Positions 55,534-64,000 of a stretch of DNA of 64,000 bases are shown here, one piece after another. The notes below the pieces were generated by a model. That model ran no database searches. It was given only the letters and a program-made list of their open reading frames with translations, and was not told where the DNA came from. The DNA lies in the NCBI RefSeq assembly GCF_018069805.1, contig NZ_JAGPYN010000010.1:1-64000 (forward strand), written 5' to 3'. The number at the start of each line of letters is the position of its first letter. Within the stretch, counting starts at the first letter, position 1. The position numbers and the translations under genes are program-made. Source of the stretch: Pseudoalteromonas ostreae. GTDB taxonomy: Bacteria > Pseudomonadota > Gammaproteobacteria > Enterobacterales > Alteromonadaceae.

Positions 55534-57144
55534 TTGATCTCTACCGCTAATATCACCATGCAGTTTGGTGCCGAACCCTTGTTTGAAAATATCTCCGCTA
55601 AATTTAGTAACGGTAATCGTTATGGCTTAATTGGCGCCAATGGCTGCGGTAAGTCAACCTTCATGAAAATCCTCAATGGTTCGCTTGCGCCAACTTCAGG
55701 TAACGTATCAATTGGCCCTGGACTGAAAGTCGGTAACTTAAGCCAAGATCAGTTTGCTTTTGAGCAATACTCTGTGGTTGACACTGTGATCATGGGTGAC
55801 GTTGCATTATGGAAAATAAAGCAAGAACGTGAGCGTATTTATTCTCTGCCAGAAATGAGTGAAGAAGATGGTATGAAAGTCGCTGAGCTTGAAAGTGTTT
55901 TTGCTGAAATGGATGGTTACAGTGCTGAAAGCCGCGCGGGTGATATTTTATTAAAAGCGGGCATTGAAGAAGAATTTCATTTTGGTCTAATGTCACAAGT
56001 AGCCCCTGGCTGGAAGCTGCGCGTATTACTTGCGCAAGCTTTGTTTGCTAACCCAGATATTTTATTACTGGATGAGCCTACTAATAACCTAGATATTCAT
56101 ACTATAAGCTGGTTAGAGCATGAACTTAACCAGCGTAAATGCACCATGATCATTATTTCTCATGACCGCTATTTTCTTAATGCAGTATGTACTCATATGG
56201 CTGATATTGACTACGGTGAGCTGCGTATTTATCCTGGCAACTACGAAAAATATATTGAAGCATCAACGCTTATTCGTGAACAATTACTTGCTGGTAATGC
56301 TAAAAAGCAATCTGAAATTGAAGAGTTACAAGATTTCGTAAATCGTTTTGGTGCTAATGCATCAAAAGCAAAACAAGCGAGTTCACGTGCTAAACGCATG
56401 GATAAAATCAGCTTAGATGAAGTGAAGTCGTCAAGCCGAATGGCGCCGTCATTGTATTTTGATGAAGGTAAAAAGATGCACCGTCAAGCATTGATCTTAG
56501 AAGAATTTGGCCATGGTTTTGACGGTGAAGTATTGTTTGAAGGCGGCGAGCTGATTTTAGAAGCGGGTTCAAAACTTGCGATTATTGGTGAGAATGGTGT
56601 TGGTAAATCAACCTTTATTCGCTGTTTAGTGGGTGAACTTGAAGCTAATCACGGTGTTGTAAAATGGTCAGAAAATGCATCGATAGGTTATTGCCCACAA
56701 GATAGCAGCAAAGATTTTGATAACGATTTAACTTTATTTGATTGGATGTCACAGTGGCGTACAGCTAAGCATAACGATTTAATGGTGCGTGGCATGTTAG
56801 GTCGGTTATTGTTTACTGCGGATGATGCGAATAAAAAAGCTAAAAACTGCTCAGGTGGTGAGAAAAATCGCCTATTGTTTGGTAAATTAATGATGCAAGA
56901 CGTAAATGTTTTGGTGATGGACGAACCGACAAACCACATGGATATGGAAGCCATTGAAGCGCTTAATAATGCGTTAAAAGGCTTTGAAGGGACGCTGATT
57001 TTTGTTAGCCATGACCGTGAGTTTGTTTCATCACTGGCAACCCGTATTATTGATATTCGTGACAAAGCAGTGGTTAATTTTCACGGCACTTTTAATGAAT
57101 TTATGGCGAGTCAGCAAGAGCAAGCAAAGCTGTTGGCTAAGTAA
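55534..57144 (+). CDS. ybiT: ABC-F ATPase YbiT
   Basis: A 536-aa cytoplasmic ABC-F protein with two ATPase domains and no membrane part, closely resembling E. coli YbiT (530 aa); YbiT-type proteins act on the ribosome E site. Domain 1 has Walker [34 protein letters not shown] and [16 protein letters not shown]; domain 2 has [32 protein letters not shown] and [15 protein letters not shown]. The linker between them is charged (about 245-310). The best start is TTG at 55534 ([12 protein letters not shown]) because TAGGA lies eight bases upstream; there is no ATG in a sensible position. Confidence 0.93.
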   Translation: MISTANITMQFGAEPLFENISAKFSNGNRYGLIGANGCGKSTFMKILNGSLAPTSGNVSIGPGLKVGNLSQDQFAFEQYSVVDTVIMGDVALWKIKQERERIYSLPEMSEEDGMKVAELESVFAEMDGYSAESRAGDILLKAGIEEEFHFGLMSQVAPGWKLRVLLAQALFANPDILLLDEPTNNLDIHTISWLEHELNQRKCTMIIISHDRYFLNAVCTHMADIDYGELRIYPGNYEKYIEASTLIREQLLAGNAKKQSEIEELQDFVNRFGANASKAKQASSRAKRMDKISLDEVKSSSRMAPSLYFDEGKKMHRQALILEEFGHGFDGEVLFEGGELILEAGSKLAIIGENGVGKSTFIRCLVGELEANHGVVKWSENASIGYCPQDSSKDFDNDLTLFDWMSQWRTAKHNDLMVRGMLGRLLFTADDANKKAKNCSGGEKNRLLFGKLMMQDVNVLVMDEPTNHMDMEAIEALNNALKGFEGTLIFVSHDREFVSSLATRIIDIRDKAVVNFHGTFNEFMASQQEQAKLLAK

Positions 57145-57157
57145 GGTAGTACGCTTG

Positions 57158-57184
57158 AAAAGCCGACCAAGGTCGGTTTTTTTG
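57158..57184 (+). terminator. intrinsic terminator of ybiT
   Basis: AAAGCCGACC/GGTCGGTTTT stem (one G-T pair) with a 2-nt loop and a seven-T tail, 14 nt after the stop codon. Confidence 0.9.
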
Positions 57185-57274
57185 TGTCTAACAACTTCTC
57201 CCTAAATATAGGTTAATTTGATATCAATCTAAAAGCGCCATATTGTTAGTATTGATAATTTTTAAGGTATCAGT

Positions 57275-58786
57275 GTGGAAATTCGACCTCATTTTTTTAA
57301 ACTCACCGCTAATCTTGAAAAATTTGCACTTGTATTGTGTTTAGTATCAGTAGCAGGGGCTTTTTTATTTCCAGACATGCTTACTGCGACTATCCAGCCA
57401 CTGATCATTGATGTGTTAGCTGTATTGGGGGGACCGTTTTTTCTGTTGGTAAATTTTTTATTGATCAGTGTTATTGTGCTGGCGATGAGCCCACTTGGGC
57501 AGCGAAAAATTGGTGGCGAGCAAGCAACGGTTGAATTTTCAACCTTTGGTTGGCTTTCCATGTTGTTTGCCGCAGGCATGGGCTCTGGTTTAGTATTTTG
57601 GGGCGTAGCGGAGCCTGCAATGCATGTACTACAACCGCCCTTAAAACAAAGTTTATACCCTGATCGCCAAGCCGCCGCACTCGCTACCACACTAGTGAAT
57701 TGGGGGGCACATGCATGGGCCTTGTACGCCGTATTTGGTTTAGTGCTAGGTGGTTTAAGCCATAATAGCGGCAAAGCGGGCGATATTAGTGCCCCTGTAC
57801 TGAGTTTAACACGCGGACATGTAAGTAGAATTACCCAATTAAAGTTTAAGTTTGTGATCCAACTATTAGCTATTTTGGCTATTTTTTTTGGTGTAGTAGG
57901 CACAATAGCTAATTCCACATTGTTACTGCGTAAAGGTATTGAACTTAAGTTGAGTGTTGATTCGCCGTGGTTGGTGGGTTTAATTATTATCGTGTTATTA
58001 GCACTACTGTATAGTTTGTCTGCGCGATTAGGGTTAAAAAAAGGTGTACAGACATTGAGTCAATTTAATGTGTTTTTGGCATTTTTTGTCCTTGTTTGGC
58101 TGATGATGATGGTGCCATTACAACCGATTATTGATGTTGCATTAAAGGGCAGTAAGTATTACATCCACTTATTAGTAACTGGAACTTGGCAATTTTCAAG
58201 TCAATTAAATGAGCCCACATGGGCAAATAGTTGGACCTATAATTATTATTTCTGGTGGTTAGCGTGGGGGCCATTTGTTGGGGTGTTTTTAGCTAAAATA
58301 AGTCAAGGTCGGCCAGTTTGGCAGTATATTGTTGGTGTTGTCGTTGTGCCAACGTGTGTAACTATCTTATGGTTTAGTGTTTTTTCTGGATCTGCTATTG
58401 CGTGGGACAGTGGCCATAGCAACGGCATTATGGCCGCCATTAAAGTTGATTATACCCAAGGTTTATTTATATTTTTCAAACAACTCGGTTGGCAAGGTGG
58501 GGTCCTGATCTGGGCAAGTTTACTGTTGTTGCTGATTTTTGTTGCAACTTCAGTAGACTCGGCAATATTAGTGATCCGCAACTTAGCGGGAGCAAAAAGC
58601 AGTCATAGGCTAAGCTTATACACTTGGTCTTTTCTTCTTGCATTGAGTAGTTGGGTATTGTTATTAGAAAATAATGAACTTCTTAATCGCAGTTTGGCGG
58701 TTATTGGTGCAGTTCCATTTTTGTTTATTTTTATTTTGCAACTAACTGGGTTTGTGAAAGAATTCATGGCTGAGCTACAAGACTAA
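57275..58786 (+). CDS. BCCT-family betaine/choline/carnitine transporter
   Basis: A 503-aa inner-membrane symporter with about 12 membrane segments. BCCT landmarks are GWLSMLFAAGMGSGLVFWGVAEPAMH, NWGAHAWALYAVFGLVLG, the segment-8 region WTYNYYFWWLAWGPFVGVFLAKISQGRP, and VATSVDSAILVIRNL. These carriers import betaine, choline or similar quaternary amines, useful for osmoprotection in seawater. The GMGSG motif resembles the sodium- or proton-coupled GMGIG class. The start is GTG with AAGG upstream. No osmolyte-synthesis genes are next to it, so the substrate is unproven. Confidence 0.92.
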   Translation: MEIRPHFFKLTANLEKFALVLCLVSVAGAFLFPDMLTATIQPLIIDVLAVLGGPFFLLVNFLLISVIVLAMSPLGQRKIGGEQATVEFSTFGWLSMLFAAGMGSGLVFWGVAEPAMHVLQPPLKQSLYPDRQAAALATTLVNWGAHAWALYAVFGLVLGGLSHNSGKAGDISAPVLSLTRGHVSRITQLKFKFVIQLLAILAIFFGVVGTIANSTLLLRKGIELKLSVDSPWLVGLIIIVLLALLYSLSARLGLKKGVQTLSQFNVFLAFFVLVWLMMMVPLQPIIDVALKGSKYYIHLLVTGTWQFSSQLNEPTWANSWTYNYYFWWLAWGPFVGVFLAKISQGRPVWQYIVGVVVVPTCVTILWFSVFSGSAIAWDSGHSNGIMAAIKVDYTQGLFIFFKQLGWQGGVLIWASLLLLLIFVATSVDSAILVIRNLAGAKSSHRLSLYTWSFLLALSSWVLLLENNELLNRSLAVIGAVPFLFIFILQLTGFVKEFMAELQD

Positions 58787-58881
58787 GCTCAGCGCATGCA
58801 CGGTTGTAGGTGTACTTGTCGACAGCACTATTTATACAACAGCAGATGAAATAATGGCTGACAACCTCACTGCGAAGAAGA

Positions 58882-59727
58882 TTATTGAGCCTGTAAATAC
58901 GATTGATGGAATAATAGATGTTCGTCAATAAAGCTACTGATGAAAAAGTAACTATGATCATAACCTGCATGCATATTAATTTCCGCAGGATAGTTTTTCT
59001 CATTCACTTGTTTAAATAAGTTTTCAATTTTAAGTTGCTCAACTAAAAAGTTATCTGCTTCACCTTGTTCAACACGCATTGGCAGGTAATCATTTTCATT
59101 GGCCTTTTTCATCAACTCACAAGTATCGTATTGGGCCCACGCCGATTTATCATGGCCTAAATAGTGGCTAAACGCTTTTTGTCCCCATGGGCAGTCAATA
59201 GGGTTCACAATTGGGCTAAACGCCGAAGCACTGGTGTAATTTTGTGGATTACGCAAGGCAATCATCAACGCACCATGGCCACCCATTGAATGACCACTAA
59301 TTGCTTTATTGTCAGTCACTGGAAAGTGTTGCTCAATTAAAGCGGGCAGTTCATTAACCACATACTCATACATATTGTAGTGAGTGTTGTAAGGCGCTTG
59401 GGTGGCGTTTACATAAAAGCCTGCACCTTGGCCAAAGTCATAGCTGTCTTCATCAGGTACATTATCACCGCGAGGGCTGGTATCTGGGGCTACAATGGCA
59501 ATGCCTAACTCAGCAGCCATTTTGAAGGCGCCGGCTTTTTGCATAAAGTTTTCATCCGTGCAGGTTAAACCTGATAACCAATACAACACCGGCACTTTAT
59601 TAGTTTGGCTGGCACCGGGTGGCAAGAAAATAGCAAATCGCATTGGGCAATGGGTGCTTATAGATGTATGGCTGTATTGCTTGTGCCAGCCACCGCTGAC
59701 TTTTGTGGCGCTTAAATTATCTAACAT
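58882..59727 (-). CDS. fghA: S-formylglutathione hydrolase
   Basis: A 281-aa cytoplasmic serine esterase (family length about 277-285 aa) that releases formate and glutathione from S-formylglutathione. Signatures are MRFAIFLPP, VLYWLSGLTCTDENFMQKAGAF, SPRGDNVPDEDSYDFGQGAGFYVNATQAPY, the nucleophile elbow ISGHSMGGHGALMIAL, and the late His in AGYDHSYFFISSFIDEH. The start at 59727 (MLDNLSATKVSGGW) follows GGAAT with good spacing. It lies 59 bp downstream of the hydroxymethylglutathione dehydrogenase gene on the same strand, together forming the formaldehyde-to-formate pathway. Confidence 0.95.
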   Translation of the reverse strand: MLDNLSATKVSGGWHKQYSHTSISTHCPMRFAIFLPPGASQTNKVPVLYWLSGLTCTDENFMQKAGAFKMAAELGIAIVAPDTSPRGDNVPDEDSYDFGQGAGFYVNATQAPYNTHYNMYEYVVNELPALIEQHFPVTDNKAISGHSMGGHGALMIALRNPQNYTSASAFSPIVNPIDCPWGQKAFSHYLGHDKSAWAQYDTCELMKKANENDYLPMRVEQGEADNFLVEQLKIENLFKQVNEKNYPAEINMHAGYDHSYFFISSFIDEHLLFHQSYLQAQ

Positions 59728-59786
59728 GGATTCCTCGCTAAAATACCACATAGCTTACACGCTATGTGGTATCTGTATTTTTAATA

Positions 59787-60962
<1,176 letters not shown>

Positions 60963-60966
60963 TTAT

Positions 60967-60981
60967 TTGTTTCTCAAACAA
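60967..60981 (+). promoter_or_regulatory. possible LysR-type operator (T-N11-A)
   Basis: TTGTTTCTCAAACAA has perfect 6-bp arms and contains a T-N11-A palindrome (60968 to 60980), the pattern bound by LysR-type regulators. It lies midway between the divergent dehydrogenase and LysR genes. Confidence 0.5.
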
Positions 60982-61025
60982 TGTTAATCTTCATTTTAAT
61001 AAAACACTTTTACAGTATAGTAATA

Positions 61026-61895
61026 ATGAGTCGTTGGTTAGGTATAGATGAGTTTATTGCAGTTGGTGAAGAAGGCAGCTTTACCCGCGCTGCAACCGCA
61101 TTAGGGGTATCTGTTGCACACATAAGCCGCCATGTAACGCAATTAGAGCAGCGCTTAAATACCCAATTATTAACGCGTACTACCCGTAAAGTTGTACTGA
61201 CCAAAGAAGGCGAAGTCTTTTTACACCAAACTAAGCTCTTACAGCATGCACTAGACGATGCCACAGGGGTACTTGCACAACAACAAAGCACACCAAAAGG
61301 GAAAATCAAACTCACGGCGCCAGTCATGTATGGAGAAAGTTTTGTGATGCCAGCTGTACACACATTTATGCAGCAGCACAGCGATGTTGAAGTTGAAATG
61401 GCATTAAGTAATGAACAAGAAAACCTGCTAGAAGGTGGGTTTGACTTGGCTATTCGCTTGGGTCATTTAAAAGACTCTAGCTTAAAAGCACGCCGTCTTA
61501 GTGAACGCCATTTTGTCATTTGCTGCTCAACAGCGTATTTAGCACGTTTTGGTGAACCACATACCTTGGCAGAACTGCAGTATCATCAATGCTTAGTGGG
61601 TAACAGCAGTTACTGGCGGGTATGTGAACAAGGGCGTGATAAACACATTAAAATAGCAGGCCGATTGCAGTGTAACAGTGGTTGGGCGTTAGCAGACGCG
61701 GCTAAAAAAGGGCTGGGTATTATTCAATTACCCAATTATTACATTGAAAGCGATTTAGCTGCGGGAGATTTAGTGCCGATTTTAACCAATAATCAGCCAA
61801 AGCCAGAAGGTGTATGGGGGGTGTATCCACCACGGCAATTTGTGGCGACCAATGTGCGCGCATTACTTGACCATCTGATTGCTTCACTGAACTAA
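61026..61895 (+). CDS. LysR-family transcriptional regulator
   Basis: A 289-aa regulator from the ATG at 61026 (MSRWLGIDEFIAVGEEGSF). The N-terminal winged helix (FTRAATALGVSVAHISRHVTQLEQRLNTQLLTRTTRKVVLTKEGEVF) is followed by the substrate-binding domain (GKIKLTAPVMYGESFVMPAV, then LEGGFDLAIRLGHL). The frame is open 15 codons further upstream, but that part overlaps the promoter region. Being divergent from frmA-fghA with a T-N11-A palindrome between, it probably regulates formaldehyde detoxification. It is of the CrgA/AaeR-like LysR subgroup by appearance. Confidence 0.92.
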   Translation: MSRWLGIDEFIAVGEEGSFTRAATALGVSVAHISRHVTQLEQRLNTQLLTRTTRKVVLTKEGEVFLHQTKLLQHALDDATGVLAQQQSTPKGKIKLTAPVMYGESFVMPAVHTFMQQHSDVEVEMALSNEQENLLEGGFDLAIRLGHLKDSSLKARRLSERHFVICCSTAYLARFGEPHTLAELQYHQCLVGNSSYWRVCEQGRDKHIKIAGRLQCNSGWALADAAKKGLGIIQLPNYYIESDLAAGDLVPILTNNQPKPEGVWGVYPPRQFVATNVRALLDHLIASLN

Positions 61896-62034
61896 CGATT
61901 ATTGAAAATATGTCAGTAAATTAGCGTCGGCATTTGATTTGTCATTAATTTTTACATTTTTGCGCATACCCAATCGCACTTTATCTATGCTAGTATGAGC
62001 CCAGAATTGGCCTTAAATGTAACCATAAATAATT

Positions 62035-63252
62035 ATGTTTCAACCTGTTAGCCTGTTTATCGGGCTGAGATACAGTCGCTCCTCGAAAGGGAACGCATTT
62101 ATCTCGTTTATTTCGTTTTTCTCCATTGCCGGTATCGCCATAGGGTTAATGGCATTATTTACTGTCAGCTCAGTGATGAATGGGTTTGAAAATAACCTTA
62201 AAACTAACATGCTTGGCCTTATTCCCCATGTTGAAATTGCAGCTGAGGGACAAACACAGGCACAAATGACGCAACTACAAAATGATATCCTTGCATCTAA
62301 GTTTGTAAAACATGCCAGTTTATATCGCCATGGCGAAGCTATTTTGCAAACCAATCGCGATCTACATGGCGTGCTATTGCAAGGTTTGTATGACGATAAC
62401 GCGTCTTTATATAAGATCAGCGATAAAGTTGTGCAAGGTAATTGGCAAACTGTTATGACATCGCGCTATCACATTGCGGTTAGTCGTTATTTAACACGTA
62501 AACTGGGAATTGGTTTAGGTGATAAAGTGCGGGTGATCATGCCGAATGCGTCAACCTATACACCTTTAGGTCGCGTACCAAGCCAACGTTTATTCACGGT
62601 TGCTGCAATATATGAAACTGGCTCTGAAATAGATATGAGTTTGGCGTTTACCAGTGGCCTCTCGTTACAGCGGATCTTAAAGTTACCCGCAACGAGCGCT
62701 CCTAATTTGAGTATTTCACTGAACGATCCTTTTCAACTAGATGCCTTTAGCGCTTCAGCGAGTAATATTTTAAGTCAGTACTCGGTAACTGATTGGCGCC
62801 AGTCACAAGGCACTTTGTTTGCCGCTGTGGCGATGGAAAAGCGCATTATGTCTATGTTGCTCGCGCTTATTGTGCTAGTGGCCGTGTTTAATATTGTCTC
62901 TGCGTTGACCATGATGGTGAGCGAAAAACAAAGTGAAGTGGCTATTTTACAAACGCTTGGCTTAACGCCGGCACAAGTGCAGCAAGTATTTATGATCCAA
63001 GGTTTATACAATGGTTTGATTGGCACTAGTATAGGTGCAGCTCTTGGCTTATTACTCAGTGCTTATATCAACGAAGTGCTGGCAGGCATAGGTTTAAACT
63101 TGTTAAAAGGGATTGCCTTACCAGTAAAATTTGACGTAATGAGCTTATCGATTATTGCCGTTGGCAGTATTACCATGAGCTTTTTAGCCACTTTATATCC
63201 GGCACGTAAAGCTGCCAATGTTAGCCCCGCAGAGGTATTGCGTTATGAATGA
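62035..63252 (+). CDS. lolC: lipoprotein-releasing ABC permease LolC
   Basis: A 405-aa inner-membrane permease (E. coli LolC is 399 aa). It begins FIGLRYSRSSKGNAFISFISFFSIAGIAIGLMALFTVSSVMNGFENNLK (first membrane helix), has a periplasmic MacB-like domain at about 50-260, and three membrane helices in the C-terminal half (IMSMLLALIVLVAVFNIVSALTMMVSEKQSEVAILQTLGLTPAQV...[21 protein letters not shown]). LolCDE extracts lipoproteins from the inner membrane for LolA. It overlaps lolD by 8 bp. LolC and LolE are similar, but position before lolD supports LolC. Confidence 0.93.
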   Translation: MFQPVSLFIGLRYSRSSKGNAFISFISFFSIAGIAIGLMALFTVSSVMNGFENNLKTNMLGLIPHVEIAAEGQTQAQMTQLQNDILASKFVKHASLYRHGEAILQTNRDLHGVLLQGLYDDNASLYKISDKVVQGNWQTVMTSRYHIAVSRYLTRKLGIGLGDKVRVIMPNASTYTPLGRVPSQRLFTVAAIYETGSEIDMSLAFTSGLSLQRILKLPATSAPNLSISLNDPFQLDAFSASASNILSQYSVTDWRQSQGTLFAAVAMEKRIMSMLLALIVLVAVFNIVSALTMMVSEKQSEVAILQTLGLTPAQVQQVFMIQGLYNGLIGTSIGAALGLLLSAYINEVLAGIGLNLLKGIALPVKFDVMSLSIIAVGSITMSFLATLYPARKAANVSPAEVLRYE

Positions 63253-63943
63253 TTTAGTTATCCAGTGTGAACAGTTAAGCAAAGTCTATCAAGATGGTGC
63301 CAGTCAAGTAGAGGTATTAAAAGGGATAGACTTAACCTTACAGCAAGGTGAAATGTTGGCAATTGTTGGTAGCTCTGGTTCTGGCAAAAGCACCTTGTTA
63401 CATATATTAGGCACCTTGGATTCACAAACTGCTGGTGTTGTTAAAATCAAAGGCCAGCAAGTTGCTAAATTATCTCGTGCTGAGCAAGCTAAGTTTCGTA
63501 ACGATCATTTAGGGTTTATTTACCAGTTTCATCATTTGTTGATGGAATTTAATGCGGTAGAAAATGTTGCGATGCCTTTATTAATAAAAGGACTAACTGC
63601 TAAAGAGGCTAATGTTAAAGCCCTAGCAATGCTTGAAAAAGTTGGCTTATCTCATCGTAGTAGTCATAAACCATCAATGCTATCAGGTGGTGAGCGCCAA
63701 CGCGTGGCAATCGCTCGTGCATTAGTAACAGAGCCTGATCTGGTATTGGCTGACGAACCAACAGGCAATTTAGATAAACAAAATGCGATTAAAATTTACG
63801 ATTTGATCAAAGCGCTTAATAGCAGTTTGAATACCAGTTTTGTGGTGGTGACGCACGACCTAGAATTAGCCGATAAGCTGGGTAAAATTGCTTACCTTGA
63901 TGATGGGAAATTGGCAATTAAAGAGGCCAGCCATGTTGCTTAG
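63245..63943 (+). CDS. lolD: lipoprotein-releasing ABC ATPase LolD
   Basis: A 232-aa ATPase (E. coli LolD is 233 aa) that powers lipoprotein release. Walker A is [21 protein letters not shown], followed by the family Q-loop [25 protein letters not shown], the signature [17 protein letters not shown] and Walker [14 protein letters not shown]. The ATG at 63245 ([15 protein letters not shown]) overlaps the lolC end; nine upstream codons of open frame lie inside lolC. Confidence 0.96.
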   Translation: MNDLVIQCEQLSKVYQDGASQVEVLKGIDLTLQQGEMLAIVGSSGSGKSTLLHILGTLDSQTAGVVKIKGQQVAKLSRAEQAKFRNDHLGFIYQFHHLLMEFNAVENVAMPLLIKGLTAKEANVKALAMLEKVGLSHRSSHKPSMLSGGERQRVAIARALVTEPDLVLADEPTGNLDKQNAIKIYDLIKALNSSLNTSFVVVTHDLELADKLGKIAYLDDGKLAIKEASHVA

Positions 63944-64000
63944 TGCCTATTTAAGTAAACGTTTTAGAGCAAGCTCCGGCAGCAGTGATGAAAAAAATGG
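63933..64000 (+). CDS. lolE: lipoprotein-releasing ABC permease LolE, 5' end only
   Basis: An ATG at 63933 overlaps the lolD stop and opens [22 protein letters not shown] up to the window edge. By operon position this is the second permease; the start of LolC/LolE proteins (short helix, then a basic FR.. segment) fits. Twenty-two codons are visible. Confidence 0.7.
   Translation, partial: MLLSAYLSKRFRASSGSSDEKN

Overview
The window looks like chromosome of a marine gammaproteobacterium, most likely Pseudoalteromonas or a close Alteromonadales relative. The reasons are the AT-rich composition, the contiguous recC-recB-recD block, gammaproteobacterial small families (DUF2750, DUF2987, DUF3103 and DUF4826 type), a FabY-type ketoacyl synthase, and two preserved gene orders: tRNA-Lys next to nadA, and mnmA-hflD-purB near roxA. 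Genus and all family names are recognised from sequence by eye; no database search was run.

Layout. 1-1.7 kb: end of a tRNA-Lys array, nadA, tRNA-Ser. 1.85-4.95 kb: gluconate module (LacI-type GntR, GntP-family permease, gluconokinase) with GntR-like operators in both control regions. 5.0-7.3 kb: a DUF2750 protein, then a TetR regulator divergent from an Old Yellow Enzyme, with a near-perfect palindrome beside the reductase ribosome binding site. 7.3-12.2 kb: a TonB-dependent receptor followed by two unrelated secreted phosphatases, preceded by Pho-box-like repeats in 11-bp phase; this reads as a phosphate-scavenging operon. 12.2-21.2 kb: recCBD. 21.2-23.5 kb: a small accessory patch with a CARB-like class A beta-lactamase, a PhzF-family enzyme and a decayed secreted-protein gene. 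23.5-29.5 kb: DUF3103 protein, M20 amidohydrolase divergent from a Crp/Fnr regulator, an unknown coiled-coil protein, an Mpo1-like membrane protein, a frameshifted short-chain dehydrogenase and a DUF4826 protein.

29.5-37.6 kb: roxA (plus GNAT) and purB-hflD-mnmA are separated by a complete hcnABC hydrogen cyanide synthase operon with an FNR/ANR-type box at activating distance. 37.6-38.1 kb: a gene-free stretch holding a 260-bp MITE with TA duplications and another strong hairpin. 38.1-41.7 kb: ABC exporter, a second small Mpo1-like protein and a dGTPase-like HD hydrolase. 41.9-47.3 kb: Bax-like glucosaminidase, DUF2987 protein, GreA/GreB-like protein, and a RimK-type ATP-grasp ligase translationally coupled to a GNAT-C39 peptidase fusion, then MgtC. 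47.3-58.8 kb: GlxA/AraC regulator divergent from fabY, M14 peptidase, gloC-like hydrolase, Lrp regulator, SulP transporter, YbiT ABC-F protein and BCCT transporter. 58.8-61.9 kb: glutathione-dependent formaldehyde detoxification pair with a divergent LysR regulator. 62-64 kb: lolC, lolD and the first bases of lolE.

Most of the window is ordinary core chromosome. The parts most worth following are the cyanide synthase insertion, the Pho-phased phosphatase operon, the ATP-grasp/acetyltransferase-peptidase pair, the MITE, and the accessory patch after recD. I saw no CRISPR array, phage, integrase, complete insertion sequence or rRNA.
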